From NCBI GenBank assembly GCA_965203635.1, contig OZ241903.1, positions 2,418,001 to 2,482,000 on the forward strand: a DNA stretch of 64,000 nucleotides, in the 5' to 3' direction. The DNA comes from Aldehydirespirator sp965203635 (GTDB taxonomy: Bacteria > Actinomycetota > Acidimicrobiia > Acidimicrobiales > Aldehydirespiratoraceae). Shown here piece by piece: positions 46,353-54,522 of this stretch. The number at the start of each line of letters is the position of its first letter. The first letter of the stretch is position 1. Made by a program: the position numbers and the translations under genes. Below the pieces are notes generated by a model. The model saw only the letters and a list, made by a program, of their open reading frames with translations, was not told the DNA's origin and did not search any database.

Positions 46353-48176
46353 TCACTGTTTCGGTCCTTCTGTGAGCCGGTCTTTCACTTGTGCGATGAG
46401 GCCGCTGTGTTGGGCGCGGAAGATCTGTTCGTCGTAGTGGCTCTCGAGCAGGTCGAGCTCCTCGGAGAAGGCCTTCTTCATGCTCCAGCACATGATCAAC
46501 AAGATCACCGAGAACGGCAGCCCGATCGAGACCGCCGCGGTCTGCAGGGCGCTGAGCCCGCCGCCGATCAAAAGCGCGATCGCGACCACACCCTCCATCA
46601 CGGCCCAGAACACCCTCTGAGGCTTGGGCGAGTCGAGCTTGCCGCCCGATGTGAGGTGGTCGACCACCAGCGACCCCGAGTCAGACGAGGTCACGAAGAA
46701 CGACACCAACAGCAGCACGCCTATGAACGAGACGATCCCGGTGAGCGGGAACGCCTCGAGCATGTCGAACAGGGCGGTGGCAACGTCTTCGTTGACCGCG
46801 GTGGCCACGTCGCGCTCGCCGGTCATCTGCAGGTTGATGGCCGAGCCGCCGAACACCGACATCCACAAAAAGCACAGGATCGACGGCAGGAAGATCACCC
46901 CGATGAGCAGCTCGCGCACCGAGCGGCCCTTGGAGATCCTGGCGATGAACATTCCCACGAACGGCGACCACGAGATCCACCATCCCCAGTAGAAGATCGT
47001 CCACCATGCCTGCCACTGGGTCTCGGAGAAGGCAGCGTTCCAGAACGCGAACTCCGGCAGAACCTGCACGTAGTAGCCCAAGCTCTGGGTGTACAGCGAC
47101 AGGATGAACAGCGTCGGGCCGACCAGCAGCACGAAGATCAGGAAGGCGCCCGCCAGCCAGATGTTCAACTCGCTGAGCCGCTTGACCCCCGCATCGAGAC
47201 CGGCGACCACCGAGATGGTCGCCAGCCCGGTGATGGCCAGGATCAGAACGATCTGGAACGCGAGGTTGTTGGGCAGCCCGAAGAGCTTGTTGAGGCCCGC
47301 GGCCCCCTGCTGCGCACCGAAGCCCAAAGACGTGGCCAGCCCGAACAGCGTCGCGATGACGGTCAGGATGTCGATGACATGGCCCCAAGTGCCATAGATC
47401 CTCGGCCCCAGGATCGGGTAGAAGATCGACCGGAACGTCAACGGCAGGCCCCGGTTGTAGGCGAAGAAGCCAAGGGCCAGCGCCGTCAGCCCGTAGAGGG
47501 CCCAACCGTGAACCCCCCAATGGAGGTAGGTGGTGGCCAGTGCGGCCTTGCCGGCATCCGCGGTGCCGGGATCCACATCGAACAGCGGCGGCGGGGACGT
47601 GAAGTGGAAGATCGGCTCGGCGACCCCCCAGAACATCAACCCGATGCCCAACCCCGCCGACAGCAGCATCGCGTACCAGGAGACCGTGGAGAACTCCGGC
47701 AAGGCGAAGGGACCTCCCAGCTTGATCTTCCCGTAACGGCTGAACGCGAAGTACAGCGCCACGAACAAAAAGATGTTGAAGTCCAAAATGTAGAACCAGC
47801 CCAACGACCCGTTGATGAAATCGAGGATCTCGCTGAACACGTCCTGGGTGGCGTCGACAAAAATCGACAACAAGATGAACACCACCAAAAACCCCGACGC
47901 CCAGAACGTCACCTGCGGGTGGATGTCGAACCCCGCCCGCACGATGTTGCGGTCCCCGGGCTCCCGGTCAGAGACCTCGGGGTAGAAGTCGATGTCGGGA
48001 TCGATCTGCAGACCCTCGAACGACTTGCGATTGGCGATCGCCTCCTCGCGGCGGCGCTCCTCCTCCTCCTCCCAGTCATGCAGGGCGAGGGTCGCCTCAG
48101 TCAGATCGACATCGGTGTCATCAACGCTGCGATGGATCCGCGGATCCACCCCCGCCCCAGTGTCATCGGTGTCCAT
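46353..48176 (-). CDS. BCCT-family betaine/choline transporter
   Basis: 607-residue secondary transporter of the betaine-carnitine-choline family, about 12 helices. After an acidic cytoplasmic N-terminus of about 65 residues come LGIGLMFWGVAEPIFHF (the glycine-rich substrate and sodium region) and the aromatic stretch QAWWTIFYWGWWISWSPFVG, the family signature that lines the substrate box. Members take up compatible solutes, usually driven by sodium. ATG 48176 has AGGGGG seven bases upstream. Operon with the downstream binding protein, divergent from the channel gene; osmotic control is likely. Confidence 0.94.
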   Translation of the reverse strand: MDTDDTGAGVDPRIHRSVDDTDVDLTEATLALHDWEEEEERRREEAIANRKSFEGLQIDPDIDFYPEVSDREPGDRNIVRAGFDIHPQVTFWASGFLVVFILLSIFVDATQDVFSEILDFINGSLGWFYILDFNIFLFVALYFAFSRYGKIKLGGPFALPEFSTVSWYAMLLSAGLGIGLMFWGVAEPIFHFTSPPPLFDVDPGTADAGKAALATTYLHWGVHGWALYGLTALALGFFAYNRGLPLTFRSIFYPILGPRIYGTWGHVIDILTVIATLFGLATSLGFGAQQGAAGLNKLFGLPNNLAFQIVLILAITGLATISVVAGLDAGVKRLSELNIWLAGAFLIFVLLVGPTLFILSLYTQSLGYYVQVLPEFAFWNAAFSETQWQAWWTIFYWGWWISWSPFVGMFIARISKGRSVRELLIGVIFLPSILCFLWMSVFGGSAINLQMTGERDVATAVNEDVATALFDMLEAFPLTGIVSFIGVLLLVSFFVTSSDSGSLVVDHLTSGGKLDSPKPQRVFWAVMEGVVAIALLIGGGLSALQTAAVSIGLPFSVILLIMCWSMKKAFSEELDLLESHYDEQIFRAQHSGLIAQVKDRLTEGPKQ

Positions 48177-48273
48177 AACGGTCCCCCTACTGATCGCTTA
48201 CCTTGAGGCCTGGGCACACCAGAAACACCTTGTGAGCGGCTGGCGCGATTCCGGGCTGAGCAAGAACACTAGT

Positions 48274-48287
48274 TGGAACCGTTTCCA
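48274..48287. promoter_or_regulatory. LacI-type operator-like palindrome
   Basis: TGGAACCGTTTCCA, with central CG and one mismatch between half-sites, resembles operators of LacI/GalR regulators. It lies in the 179-base divergent region between the BCCT gene and the channel gene, 68 bases before the latter's start. No LacI regulator is encoded nearby. Confidence 0.45.
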
Positions 48288-48355
48288 CGCGCCAGCGGTC
48301 CTCTGGGGAGGTTCGGCGCGGCCGGTACTACTCTAGGTCCACGCCCCTATCCCGG

Positions 48356-50443
48356 ATGCCGTCGATGCGCCGAGTCTCCATAGTCTTCTTAGCTGTTCTG
48401 GTCGCCGTGACCGCTGTGTTGGCGCTATCCGTCACAGCCGCCACCGCATCGGGAACCGACGACGAGCCGGTCGTCCGGATGGCCCGGCCCACATGGGACA
48501 CCGGATGGTTCCAGGCAGAGGTGTACGGACTCCTGTTGGAGAGGCTCGGCTACCGGGTGGAGGGCCCGGTGACGATGGTCAACGCCGAGTTCTACGCGGC
48601 GGTCGCCGCGGGGGAGGTCGACCTGTGGGCCAGCGGATGGTTCCCGCTGCACGACTCCCACATCGAGGAGGTCGACTCGGTCGAGGTTGTCGGCACGCAA
48701 GTCGACGACGGCGCCCTTCAGGGCTACTTCGTCGACGCCGCCACCGCGGAGGCGTACGGCATCACGAACCTCGGCGATCTCGCCGATCCGGCTGTTGCCG
48801 GGCTGTTCGACCATGACGGCGACGGCCGGGCCGACCTGGTCGGCTGCGAGGTCGGGTGGTCGTGCGCCGCGACCATCGACCATCACCTGAGCGCCTACGG
48901 ACTCACAGGGACCGTGGAGCATGTGCAGGGCGACTACTCCCCCCTCATCACCGAGACCCTGGCCCGCCACCGCGCCGGCCAGCCCGTGCTCTACTACACG
49001 TGGACTCCCAACTGGACGGTCGGCGTGATGGTCCCCGGCCGCGACGCAGTGTGGCTCGAGGTGCCGTTCCCATCGTTGCCCGCCGACCAGGCCTCCGCGC
49101 TGGGGCGCACCGCCATCGCCGGGATAGACGGGTGCGCGCACGATCCCTGCCAGACCGGCTGGCCGCCCAACGACATAAGGGTGGTGGCCAATTCCGACTT
49201 CCTGGACGCCAACCCGTCGGTTCGGCGGCTGCTGGAGCAGGTTGTGATCCCGCTGGAGGACATTTCTGCTCAGAACGTCCGCATGGTGCAGCTCGGTGGC
49301 GATCCCCAGGACATCCGGCGACACGCTGAAGAGTGGATCGAGGCCAATCTGGCCGAGGTCACCCGCTGGATAGAGACCGCCGACCCCGACGCGGTCGCCC
49401 TCGAGGACGCGGCCGCCGACGCGGCGGTGTCAGGGACGCTCAGGGTGGCAGCCCGACCGCTGCCGCCCTTCGTGATCTACGAGGAACGGGCTTACAGCGG
49501 CTTCGAGGTGGAGCTCGTGCGCCTGGTTGGAGACCAGCTCGGCATGGAAGTGGAGATCCATGCCGTCGACACGGTCGCCAAGCAGATCGACGACATCACC
49601 CGCGGCGTCGCGCAGCTCGGGCTGGGCGGGGTCGCGATCACCGAGTCGCGTGAGGAGGTCGCCGACTTCTCCGTGCCCGTCCTCGACTCGGGTTTGACCA
49701 TCCTGACCACCACCGACGACTCCCGAGGCCTGGGCGACCGGATCGTGTCGTTCTTCAGCGCCGTCGCTTCGTCGGACCTGCCCTGGCTGCTGGTGGTGTT
49801 CGGGGTTGCTGTGCTGGTTGCCGCCCACATGATCTGGTGGCTGGAGCGCCGGCACAATCCCGACTTCGCGGTCCCCTACCGCAAGGGCATCTGGGACTCC
49901 TTCTACTGGTCGGTCGTGACCATGAGCACCGTCGGGTACGGCGACAAGGTGGCCCGCGGCACCAGGGGCCGGGTGCTGGCTCTCATCTGGATCGCGCTGG
50001 GCACGCTGGTGTTCGCCAGCTTCACCGCCTCCATCGCCTCCTCGCTGGCGGTCAATGAGCTGCGATCCGAGATCTCGGGACCGGACGACCTCCTTGGTCG
50101 CCGGGTCGCCACCGTGGTCCACTCCGCCGGGGAGTCGTACCTTCCCTCGATCGGGGTGGGGCCCGTTGTTGTGGACCGCGTCGACGACGCCTACCGGCTG
50201 CTGTCGGAGGGCGAGGTTGAAGCGGTCGTGTTCGACGCTCCGGTCCTCCAGTACCACGTAGCCCGCGAGGGGGCCGGCGAAGTGGTGACAGTCGGGTCGG
50301 ACTTCCAGCGGGTCCAGTACGGACTGATGCTGAGCGAGCACGACGCCGAGTTGCGCGAGCGAGTCAACCTCGCGCTGCTCCGCCTCGTCGAGAGCGGCGT
50401 CTACGGCCGGCTGCACGACGGCTGGTTCGGCACTTCGGGCTAG
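48356..50443 (+). CDS. OpuAC-domain ionotropic receptor K+ channel fusion
   Basis: 695 residues. A signal peptide covers about 1-32. Residues 39-340 are an OpuAC/ProX betaine-binding domain homologous to the neighbouring 338-residue protein, with the Trp-rich pocket, FDHDGDGRADL (151-161), GCEVGWSC and GCAHDPC. From 361 comes a GluR0-like receptor: ligand lobe 1 (to about 455, with GGVAITESREE and the carboxylate-binding R432), helix 1 (475-496), a pore loop with TVGYGD at 525-530, helix 2 (539-563) running into SFTASIASSLAV, then lobe 2 (573-692) with D627 in VVFDAP. TVGYGD is the K+ filter. Bacterial GluRs normally lack a front domain. The start is ATG 48356 or the next ATG at 48365. Its TAG overlaps the convergent rluD stop. 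Confidence 0.92.
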   Translation: MPSMRRVSIVFLAVLVAVTAVLALSVTAATASGTDDEPVVRMARPTWDTGWFQAEVYGLLLERLGYRVEGPVTMVNAEFYAAVAAGEVDLWASGWFPLHDSHIEEVDSVEVVGTQVDDGALQGYFVDAATAEAYGITNLGDLADPAVAGLFDHDGDGRADLVGCEVGWSCAATIDHHLSAYGLTGTVEHVQGDYSPLITETLARHRAGQPVLYYTWTPNWTVGVMVPGRDAVWLEVPFPSLPADQASALGRTAIAGIDGCAHDPCQTGWPPNDIRVVANSDFLDANPSVRRLLEQVVIPLEDISAQNVRMVQLGGDPQDIRRHAEEWIEANLAEVTRWIETADPDAVALEDAAADAAVSGTLRVAARPLPPFVIYEERAYSGFEVELVRLVGDQLGMEVEIHAVDTVAKQIDDITRGVAQLGLGGVAITESREEVADFSVPVLDSGLTILTTTDDSRGLGDRIVSFFSAVASSDLPWLLVVFGVAVLVAAHMIWWLERRHNPDFAVPYRKGIWDSFYWSVVTMSTVGYGDKVARGTRGRVLALIWIALGTLVFASFTASIASSLAVNELRSEISGPDDLLGRRVATVVHSAGESYLPSIGVGPVVVDRVDDAYRLLSEGEVEAVVFDAPVLQYHVAREGAGEVVTVGSDFQRVQYGLMLSEHDAELRERVNLALLRLVESGVYGRLHDGWFGTSG

Positions 50444-51363
50444 CTCAGGGAATCGAGAAGATCGGCCAACTCAGAGGGAAGGGGCGACTCCGCCCGCACC
50501 GTCTGCCCACTGACCGGATGGCTGAACGACAGGGAATGGGCGTGCAGGAACGGCCGCGACAGGCCAACAAGGTCGCTGCCGCGCCCCGCGCCATAGATCG
50601 GATCGCCGACCACATGATGGCCGATGGCCTGGAGATGGACCCTGATCTGATGAGTGCGACCGGTCTCCAGCCGGCAGGTGAGCAAGCAGACCTGCACCGG
50701 CTCGACGTAGCGCCGCTCCACCTCGTAATGGGTTCGGGCCGGGCGGCCCCGGTCGGTCACGGTCATGCGCATCGGGTTGCGGCTCGACCGGCCCACGGGA
50801 GCATCGACAACCCCCGCGGAGGCTTGAGGGTGGCCCCAGACCAGCGCAGAGTAGAGACGCTCGGGATCATGGCATCGCATCTGCTCGATCAGAGACCGGT
50901 GGGCCCGGTCGGTGCGGGCCACCACCAGGAGCCCGGACGTGCCTCGATCGAGCCGGTGCACGATCCCGGGCCGGTAGGGGTCGCCGACCTCCGCGATCTC
51001 CGGATAGCGAGCCAGCAGTCCGTTGACGAGCGTGCCTCGGTCGTGCCCCGCGCCGGGATGCACGACCAGACCGGCGGGCTTGTCCACCACGATCACGTCC
51101 CGGTCCTCGAAGACCGGTGTGAAGTCCACCTCGACATCAGGTTGCGGGACAGGATCGTCCCGCAATTGGACGTCCACCGCCAGCGACTCGCCGGCCGCGA
51201 CGCGCCGAGCGCCCGAGGTGATGACCGCCCCATCCAGGCGCACACCGCCCTCGGCCACCAGCCGGGCCGCCGCTGAGCGGCTCACGTCGGCCACCAGCGC
51301 CACCGCCCGGTCGAGCCTGAGGCCGTCGAGAGCGGTTCCGACGGCCTCCCCCGCAGGGTTCAT
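50440..51363 (-). CDS. rluD: 23S rRNA pseudouridine synthase, RluD family
   Basis: 307-residue pseudouridine synthase. An N-terminal S4 RNA-binding domain (RLDRAVALVADVSRSAAARL) precedes the catalytic domain, with the active aspartate in GIVHRLDRGTSGLLVV. VDKPAGLVVHPG and TGRTHQIRVHLQAIGH are also standard. RluD-type enzymes modify helix 69 of 23S rRNA, but paralogue specificity is not certain. ATG 51363 overlaps the lspA stop (ATGA). The lspA-rluD pair is common in bacteria. Confidence 0.93.
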   Translation of the reverse strand: MNPAGEAVGTALDGLRLDRAVALVADVSRSAAARLVAEGGVRLDGAVITSGARRVAAGESLAVDVQLRDDPVPQPDVEVDFTPVFEDRDVIVVDKPAGLVVHPGAGHDRGTLVNGLLARYPEIAEVGDPYRPGIVHRLDRGTSGLLVVARTDRAHRSLIEQMRCHDPERLYSALVWGHPQASAGVVDAPVGRSSRNPMRMTVTDRGRPARTHYEVERRYVEPVQVCLLTCRLETGRTHQIRVHLQAIGHHVVGDPIYGAGRGSDLVGLSRPFLHAHSLSFSHPVSGQTVRAESPLPSELADLLDSLS

Positions 51364-51842
51364 CTCGCTCGCCGGTAGGCATGCCAGACCAGCGCCACAC
51401 CCCCGAGCACGACCCCCATGTCGGCCACGTTCCACACCGGCCACCATTGGACGTCTATGAAGTCGACCACCGCGCCCTTCAGGAATCCGTCGCTGGACCG
51501 GAAGAGTCGGTCGGCGAGGTTGCCGAGCGCTCCCCCGGCGATGCAGCCGGCTGCGGTGGCCGACCACCGGTCGGCCACCATCCGCCGATTCAACAGCAGT
51601 ACTGCCGCGACCGCCACCGCGGCGATTCCGAGCAACGGGCCGAGTCCCTGGAAGCTGCTGAAGGCCGCCCCGGTGTTGAATACGAGGCGCAGCCGCAACG
51701 TCCACACCAGATCGATGACACGGTCGTCGTCCAGGGCCTGCAGAGCCCACCACTTGGTGAGTTGATCGGCCCCGACCACCGACGCGGCCGCGACCACAGC
51801 CCTGAGGACATGCCGGTGGGACGGGCCCGTGCTTGCGGTCAC
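51360..51842 (-). CDS. lspA: lipoprotein signal peptidase
   Basis: 160-residue four-helix membrane aspartyl protease that cleaves prolipoprotein signals. The conserved segments are DQLTKWW, FNTGAAFS, GGALGNLADRLF (catalytic Asp) and FIDVQWWPVWNVAD (second catalytic Asp). The frame extends to 51998 but overlaps the dksA-like gene; GTG 51842 gives a normal length and a 13-base gap. It would process lipoproteins such as the BMP protein in this window. Confidence 0.92.
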   Translation of the reverse strand: MTASTGPSHRHVLRAVVAAASVVGADQLTKWWALQALDDDRVIDLVWTLRLRLVFNTGAAFSSFQGLGPLLGIAAVAVAAVLLLNRRMVADRWSATAAGCIAGGALGNLADRLFRSSDGFLKGAVVDFIDVQWWPVWNVADMGVVLGGVALVWHAYRRAR

Positions 51843-51855
51843 GGGTCCGGGCGCT

Positions 51856-52290
51856 CTAACGGCGACCGAGGCCGCCCGCCTTAACCTCGACGCGCTCGGC
51901 GGCCCAGGGGATGGCCCGGAGGCGGGCGATCGGAATCGGCGCACCCGATGTGATGCAGTAGCCGTAGGTGCCGTTCTCGATGCGCTCCAGGGCGGCATCG
52001 ATCTGGCTCACGGTGTGGCGGGCTTGACTCGACAGGGCGAGGTCGCGCTCGCGCTCGACCGCGACAGTGGTGCCCTCGCCCCCCTCTTCGTCGAACTGCA
52101 CGTCGCCGGGCTCGCGCGTCGCCAGCAGCGACTCTGCTTCAGCCTGGTACTCCTCGGCCGAGTGCAGGTACTTGGCCCGCTCCTTGAGCAGCTTGCGGCG
52201 CATCTCGTCCAGGAACTTCTCGTTGAAGCGCGGCTTGGCAGCCTTCTTGGAGCCGGACCCAGCTGACTTCGTGCTCTTGGACTTGGCCAT
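51856..52290 (-). CDS. TraR/DksA-type protein lacking the zinc cysteines
   Basis: 144 residues. A basic N-terminus is followed by a coiled-coil (FLDEMRRKLLKERAKYLHSA) and a short C-terminal segment GTYGYCITSGAPIPIARLRA. The DksA signature would have four zinc-binding cysteines; only one remains, and the last pair is replaced by AERVEVKAG. DksA proteins bind RNA polymerase through the secondary channel. The fold may survive without zinc. It lies between divIVA and lspA, a common place in actinobacterial division clusters. Confidence 0.85.
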   Translation of the reverse strand: MAKSKSTKSAGSGSKKAAKPRFNEKFLDEMRRKLLKERAKYLHSAEEYQAEAESLLATREPGDVQFDEEGGEGTTVAVERERDLALSSQARHTVSQIDAALERIENGTYGYCITSGAPIPIARLRAIPWAAERVEVKAGGLGRR

Positions 52291-52308
52291 GTCGCTGCGG
52301 TCGGGCCG

Positions 52309-53550
52309 CTAGGACCCGGCCCCCTCGTCGTGGTCGAAGAAGGCGGCCATGGCGGCGTCCTTGTCGGGCAACGTCGCATCGCTGCTGACGACCTGCCGCA
52401 GTTGCTCGATGAACTCGTCGTCCTCCTCGGCATCCATGTCGAAGAGCTCCGGGCTGTCGACGCCGAATGGCATGGTCGCCGGTCCGGCCGAAGCGGCCTC
52501 GTCGCCGTTGTGGGCATCGTCCCGTTCCCGGTGGGAGGCTCCGTTGCCGCCGGACGAGGACTGCAAGCGGACCACATCCGGCGGGGCGTGGTCCTGTTCG
52601 GGTGCCTCGCGGTCGTCCGATGGGTCGTGCCCGACCTCTTCGTCCTCTTCGTCGCCTTCGTCCCACTCGATCACTGGCACCTCGGGCACGCTGTCGGTGT
52701 CTACTGCGTCAGTGGCCGGGAGATCATCCAGGGCGTCTCCAGGCTCTTGGGTGGTCTCCGCCTCCGCCGGCAGGAACTCGAGGGCGGGCCCCGTGGGCGG
52801 TTCGGGATCGGCCGCGACACCAGGATCGTTACCGGTCTCTACGTCTTGATCGTCGTCGGCAGCCTCCGGCCGGCCGGCCCGGTCCTCAGCAGTCCCGAGG
52901 CCCTCCGCTGCGTCGCCGTCGGCACTGTCTGCTGGCTCGAACTTCTCGACGAAGGACTGGAACGAGACCGCGAGGCTGCGGAGCATGTCCCGCTCGTTGT
53001 CGAGCCTGGCCTGGATCTCGGCCACGATCGACTCCAGGTCGCTCCTGGTCGTCTCGAGATCCTGCAGCTCCTCCTGGGCCTGCTCCCGTTCGGCGGCCAG
53101 TTCGGTCGCCGCCGTCCGCTTCGCCTCGGCGATGATGACCTGGCCGTTCTCCTCGGACTCCGACAGCATCCGGGCGGCGCGCTCCTCCGCGGAGCGCAGG
53201 CGCTCGTTGGCCGCCGCCTCGGCTTCGGAGACGGTCTTGGCGGCGCGCTCCTTGGCGGATTCGGTTATCGATTGCGCTTCGGATCGTGCCTCCGAGACGG
53301 CCGAGTCGGCGGTGCGCTGCGCCAGGACGAGCGTACGCAGCAGCGTCTCGCGGATCTCCGTAGCTCCCTCATCGTTGCCGTCCTGGGATTCGAACTGGTT
53401 CAAGCGATGCTCGAGTTCTACGATCCGATCTCTGGCCTGAGCCGCCGCGCGGTTGACCGTCTTGACGTAGTTGTCCACTTCTTCGTAGTCGTAGCCGCGC
53501 ATCCGCTCGCGAAACTTGACCTCGGCGGCGAGGTCGCTGAGTGCGTTCAT
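52309..53550 (-). CDS. divIVA: DivIVA/Wag31-family protein
   Basis: 413-residue cell-pole and septum protein that guides wall growth in actinobacteria. The N-terminal lipid-binding domain has FRERMRGYDYEEVDNYV. Residues about 30-210 are a long coiled-coil rich in Ala and Glu. The C-terminal 200 residues are very acidic and low complexity (WDEGDEEDEEV), probably disordered. ATG 53550 begins the family N-terminus. It follows yggT by 64 bases at the end of the division cluster. Confidence 0.92.
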   Translation of the reverse strand: MNALSDLAAEVKFRERMRGYDYEEVDNYVKTVNRAAAQARDRIVELEHRLNQFESQDGNDEGATEIRETLLRTLVLAQRTADSAVSEARSEAQSITESAKERAAKTVSEAEAAANERLRSAEERAARMLSESEENGQVIIAEAKRTAATELAAEREQAQEELQDLETTRSDLESIVAEIQARLDNERDMLRSLAVSFQSFVEKFEPADSADGDAAEGLGTAEDRAGRPEAADDDQDVETGNDPGVAADPEPPTGPALEFLPAEAETTQEPGDALDDLPATDAVDTDSVPEVPVIEWDEGDEEDEEVGHDPSDDREAPEQDHAPPDVVRLQSSSGGNGASHRERDDAHNGDEAASAGPATMPFGVDSPELFDMDAEEDDEFIEQLRQVVSSDATLPDKDAAMAAFFDHDEGAGS

Positions 53551-53614
53551 GCGGGCGATGATGCCACGGGCACCATCACGGTTGGTGGATGCTCCGGTGG
53601 ATTCTGGCCGGTTA

Positions 53615-53884
53615 CTAGCAGATTCCGACTGCTCTGAGCATCCTCTGGAGAAAGAGGATCCCGAAGATCACGATCACCGGCGAGAAGTCGAGCGCCATGC
53701 CCCCGAACCGCGCCGCGGGCAGCATGCGGCGCACCGGCTTCATCACCGGGTCGGTCACTGTGTAGAGGAAGCCGGCGACGGTGGCCATCGCGCCGTTGGG
53801 GTTGAGGGGAAACCAACTCAACAGCACGCGACCGAAGATCGCGAACAGGTACAGGGTCAGCAGCAGGCAGAGGATCCCGAGCAC
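53615..53884 (-). CDS. yggT: YggT-family membrane protein
   Basis: 89-residue protein with two hydrophobic segments: an N-terminal helix (MLGILCLLLTLYLFAIFGRV) and a C-terminal one (VIVIFGILFLQRML). The loop LSWFPLNPNGAMATVAGFLY and DPVMKPVRRMLP is typical. It is commonly found between sepF and divIVA; its role in division or osmotic adaptation is not settled. GTG 53884 follows GGAG by a few bases. Confidence 0.9.
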   Translation of the reverse strand: MLGILCLLLTLYLFAIFGRVLLSWFPLNPNGAMATVAGFLYTVTDPVMKPVRRMLPAARFGGMALDFSPVIVIFGILFLQRMLRAVGIC

Positions 53885-53903
53885 GTGTTCTCCGCAGCTG
53901 TTG

Positions 53904-54461
53904 TCAGGTGCGCTTGCGACGGGCGGTACCCCGTGACACCTCCACCTCGGCAGGGGTCAGCAGGTACACCTGGTCGGCGACACGGTCCATCTTGCCGCCC
54001 ATGGCGTAACAGAGGCCGCTGGAGAAGTCCACCAGGCGCCGCCGCAGGTCCCGGTCGACCGCTTGAAGGTTCACGATCACGGGCTGGCCCGACTTGAACC
54101 GGTCCCCGATCTCCTGGGCGTCGTTGAACGCGTCGGGAGAGACGGCGTGGGGCTTCATCGCCTTGGACGGCATCGAGTGCACGACTCGAACGGAGCTGTC
54201 GGCGTCAGGATCGTCCATCTGCCCTCCGTCCTCGGCCGATGCCAGGTTGATGGGTCGCACAGTCCGGCCCATCACGGCACTGTCCGGGGCCGGACCCGAC
54301 GCCACCGACACTCCCGGCCCCGGGACTGCCTCGGCTCCAGCCGGATAGCGGCCCGGCACCGCGACCGAGGGTTGGGACGAGCGGATCGGGTCCTCGTAGC
54401 TCTCGTAGTGCTCGTCGGGCCCGAGCCCGAGGTAGATCATCGCCTTCTTTAGCATCGACAT
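53904..54461 (-). CDS. sepF: cell-division protein SepF
   Basis: 185-residue FtsZ-membrane anchor used by actinobacteria, which lack FtsA. The N-terminal membrane-binding amphipathic helix is MSMLKKAMIYLGLGPDEHYE; a variable acidic linker follows. The C-terminal domain has QPVIVNLQAVDRDLRRRLVD and FSSGLCYAMGGKMDRVADQV. ATG 54461 has AAGGAG five bases upstream. Located in the expected place after ftsZ, pgeF and yggS. Confidence 0.95.
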   Translation of the reverse strand: MSMLKKAMIYLGLGPDEHYESYEDPIRSSQPSVAVPGRYPAGAEAVPGPGVSVASGPAPDSAVMGRTVRPINLASAEDGGQMDDPDADSSVRVVHSMPSKAMKPHAVSPDAFNDAQEIGDRFKSGQPVIVNLQAVDRDLRRRLVDFSSGLCYAMGGKMDRVADQVYLLTPAEVEVSRGTARRKRT

Positions 54462-54522
54462 CGTCGCTCCTTGAGCAGACTGTAGCGCGTCGCGCCCGTC
54501 ATCGATTCGGTGTTCGTGCGTG

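Noticed and set aside
46197..48206. Plus-strand frame of 669 codons opposite the BCCT gene
   Set aside because: Its product is Gln/Arg/His-rich with no domains, while the minus strand has a complete transporter.
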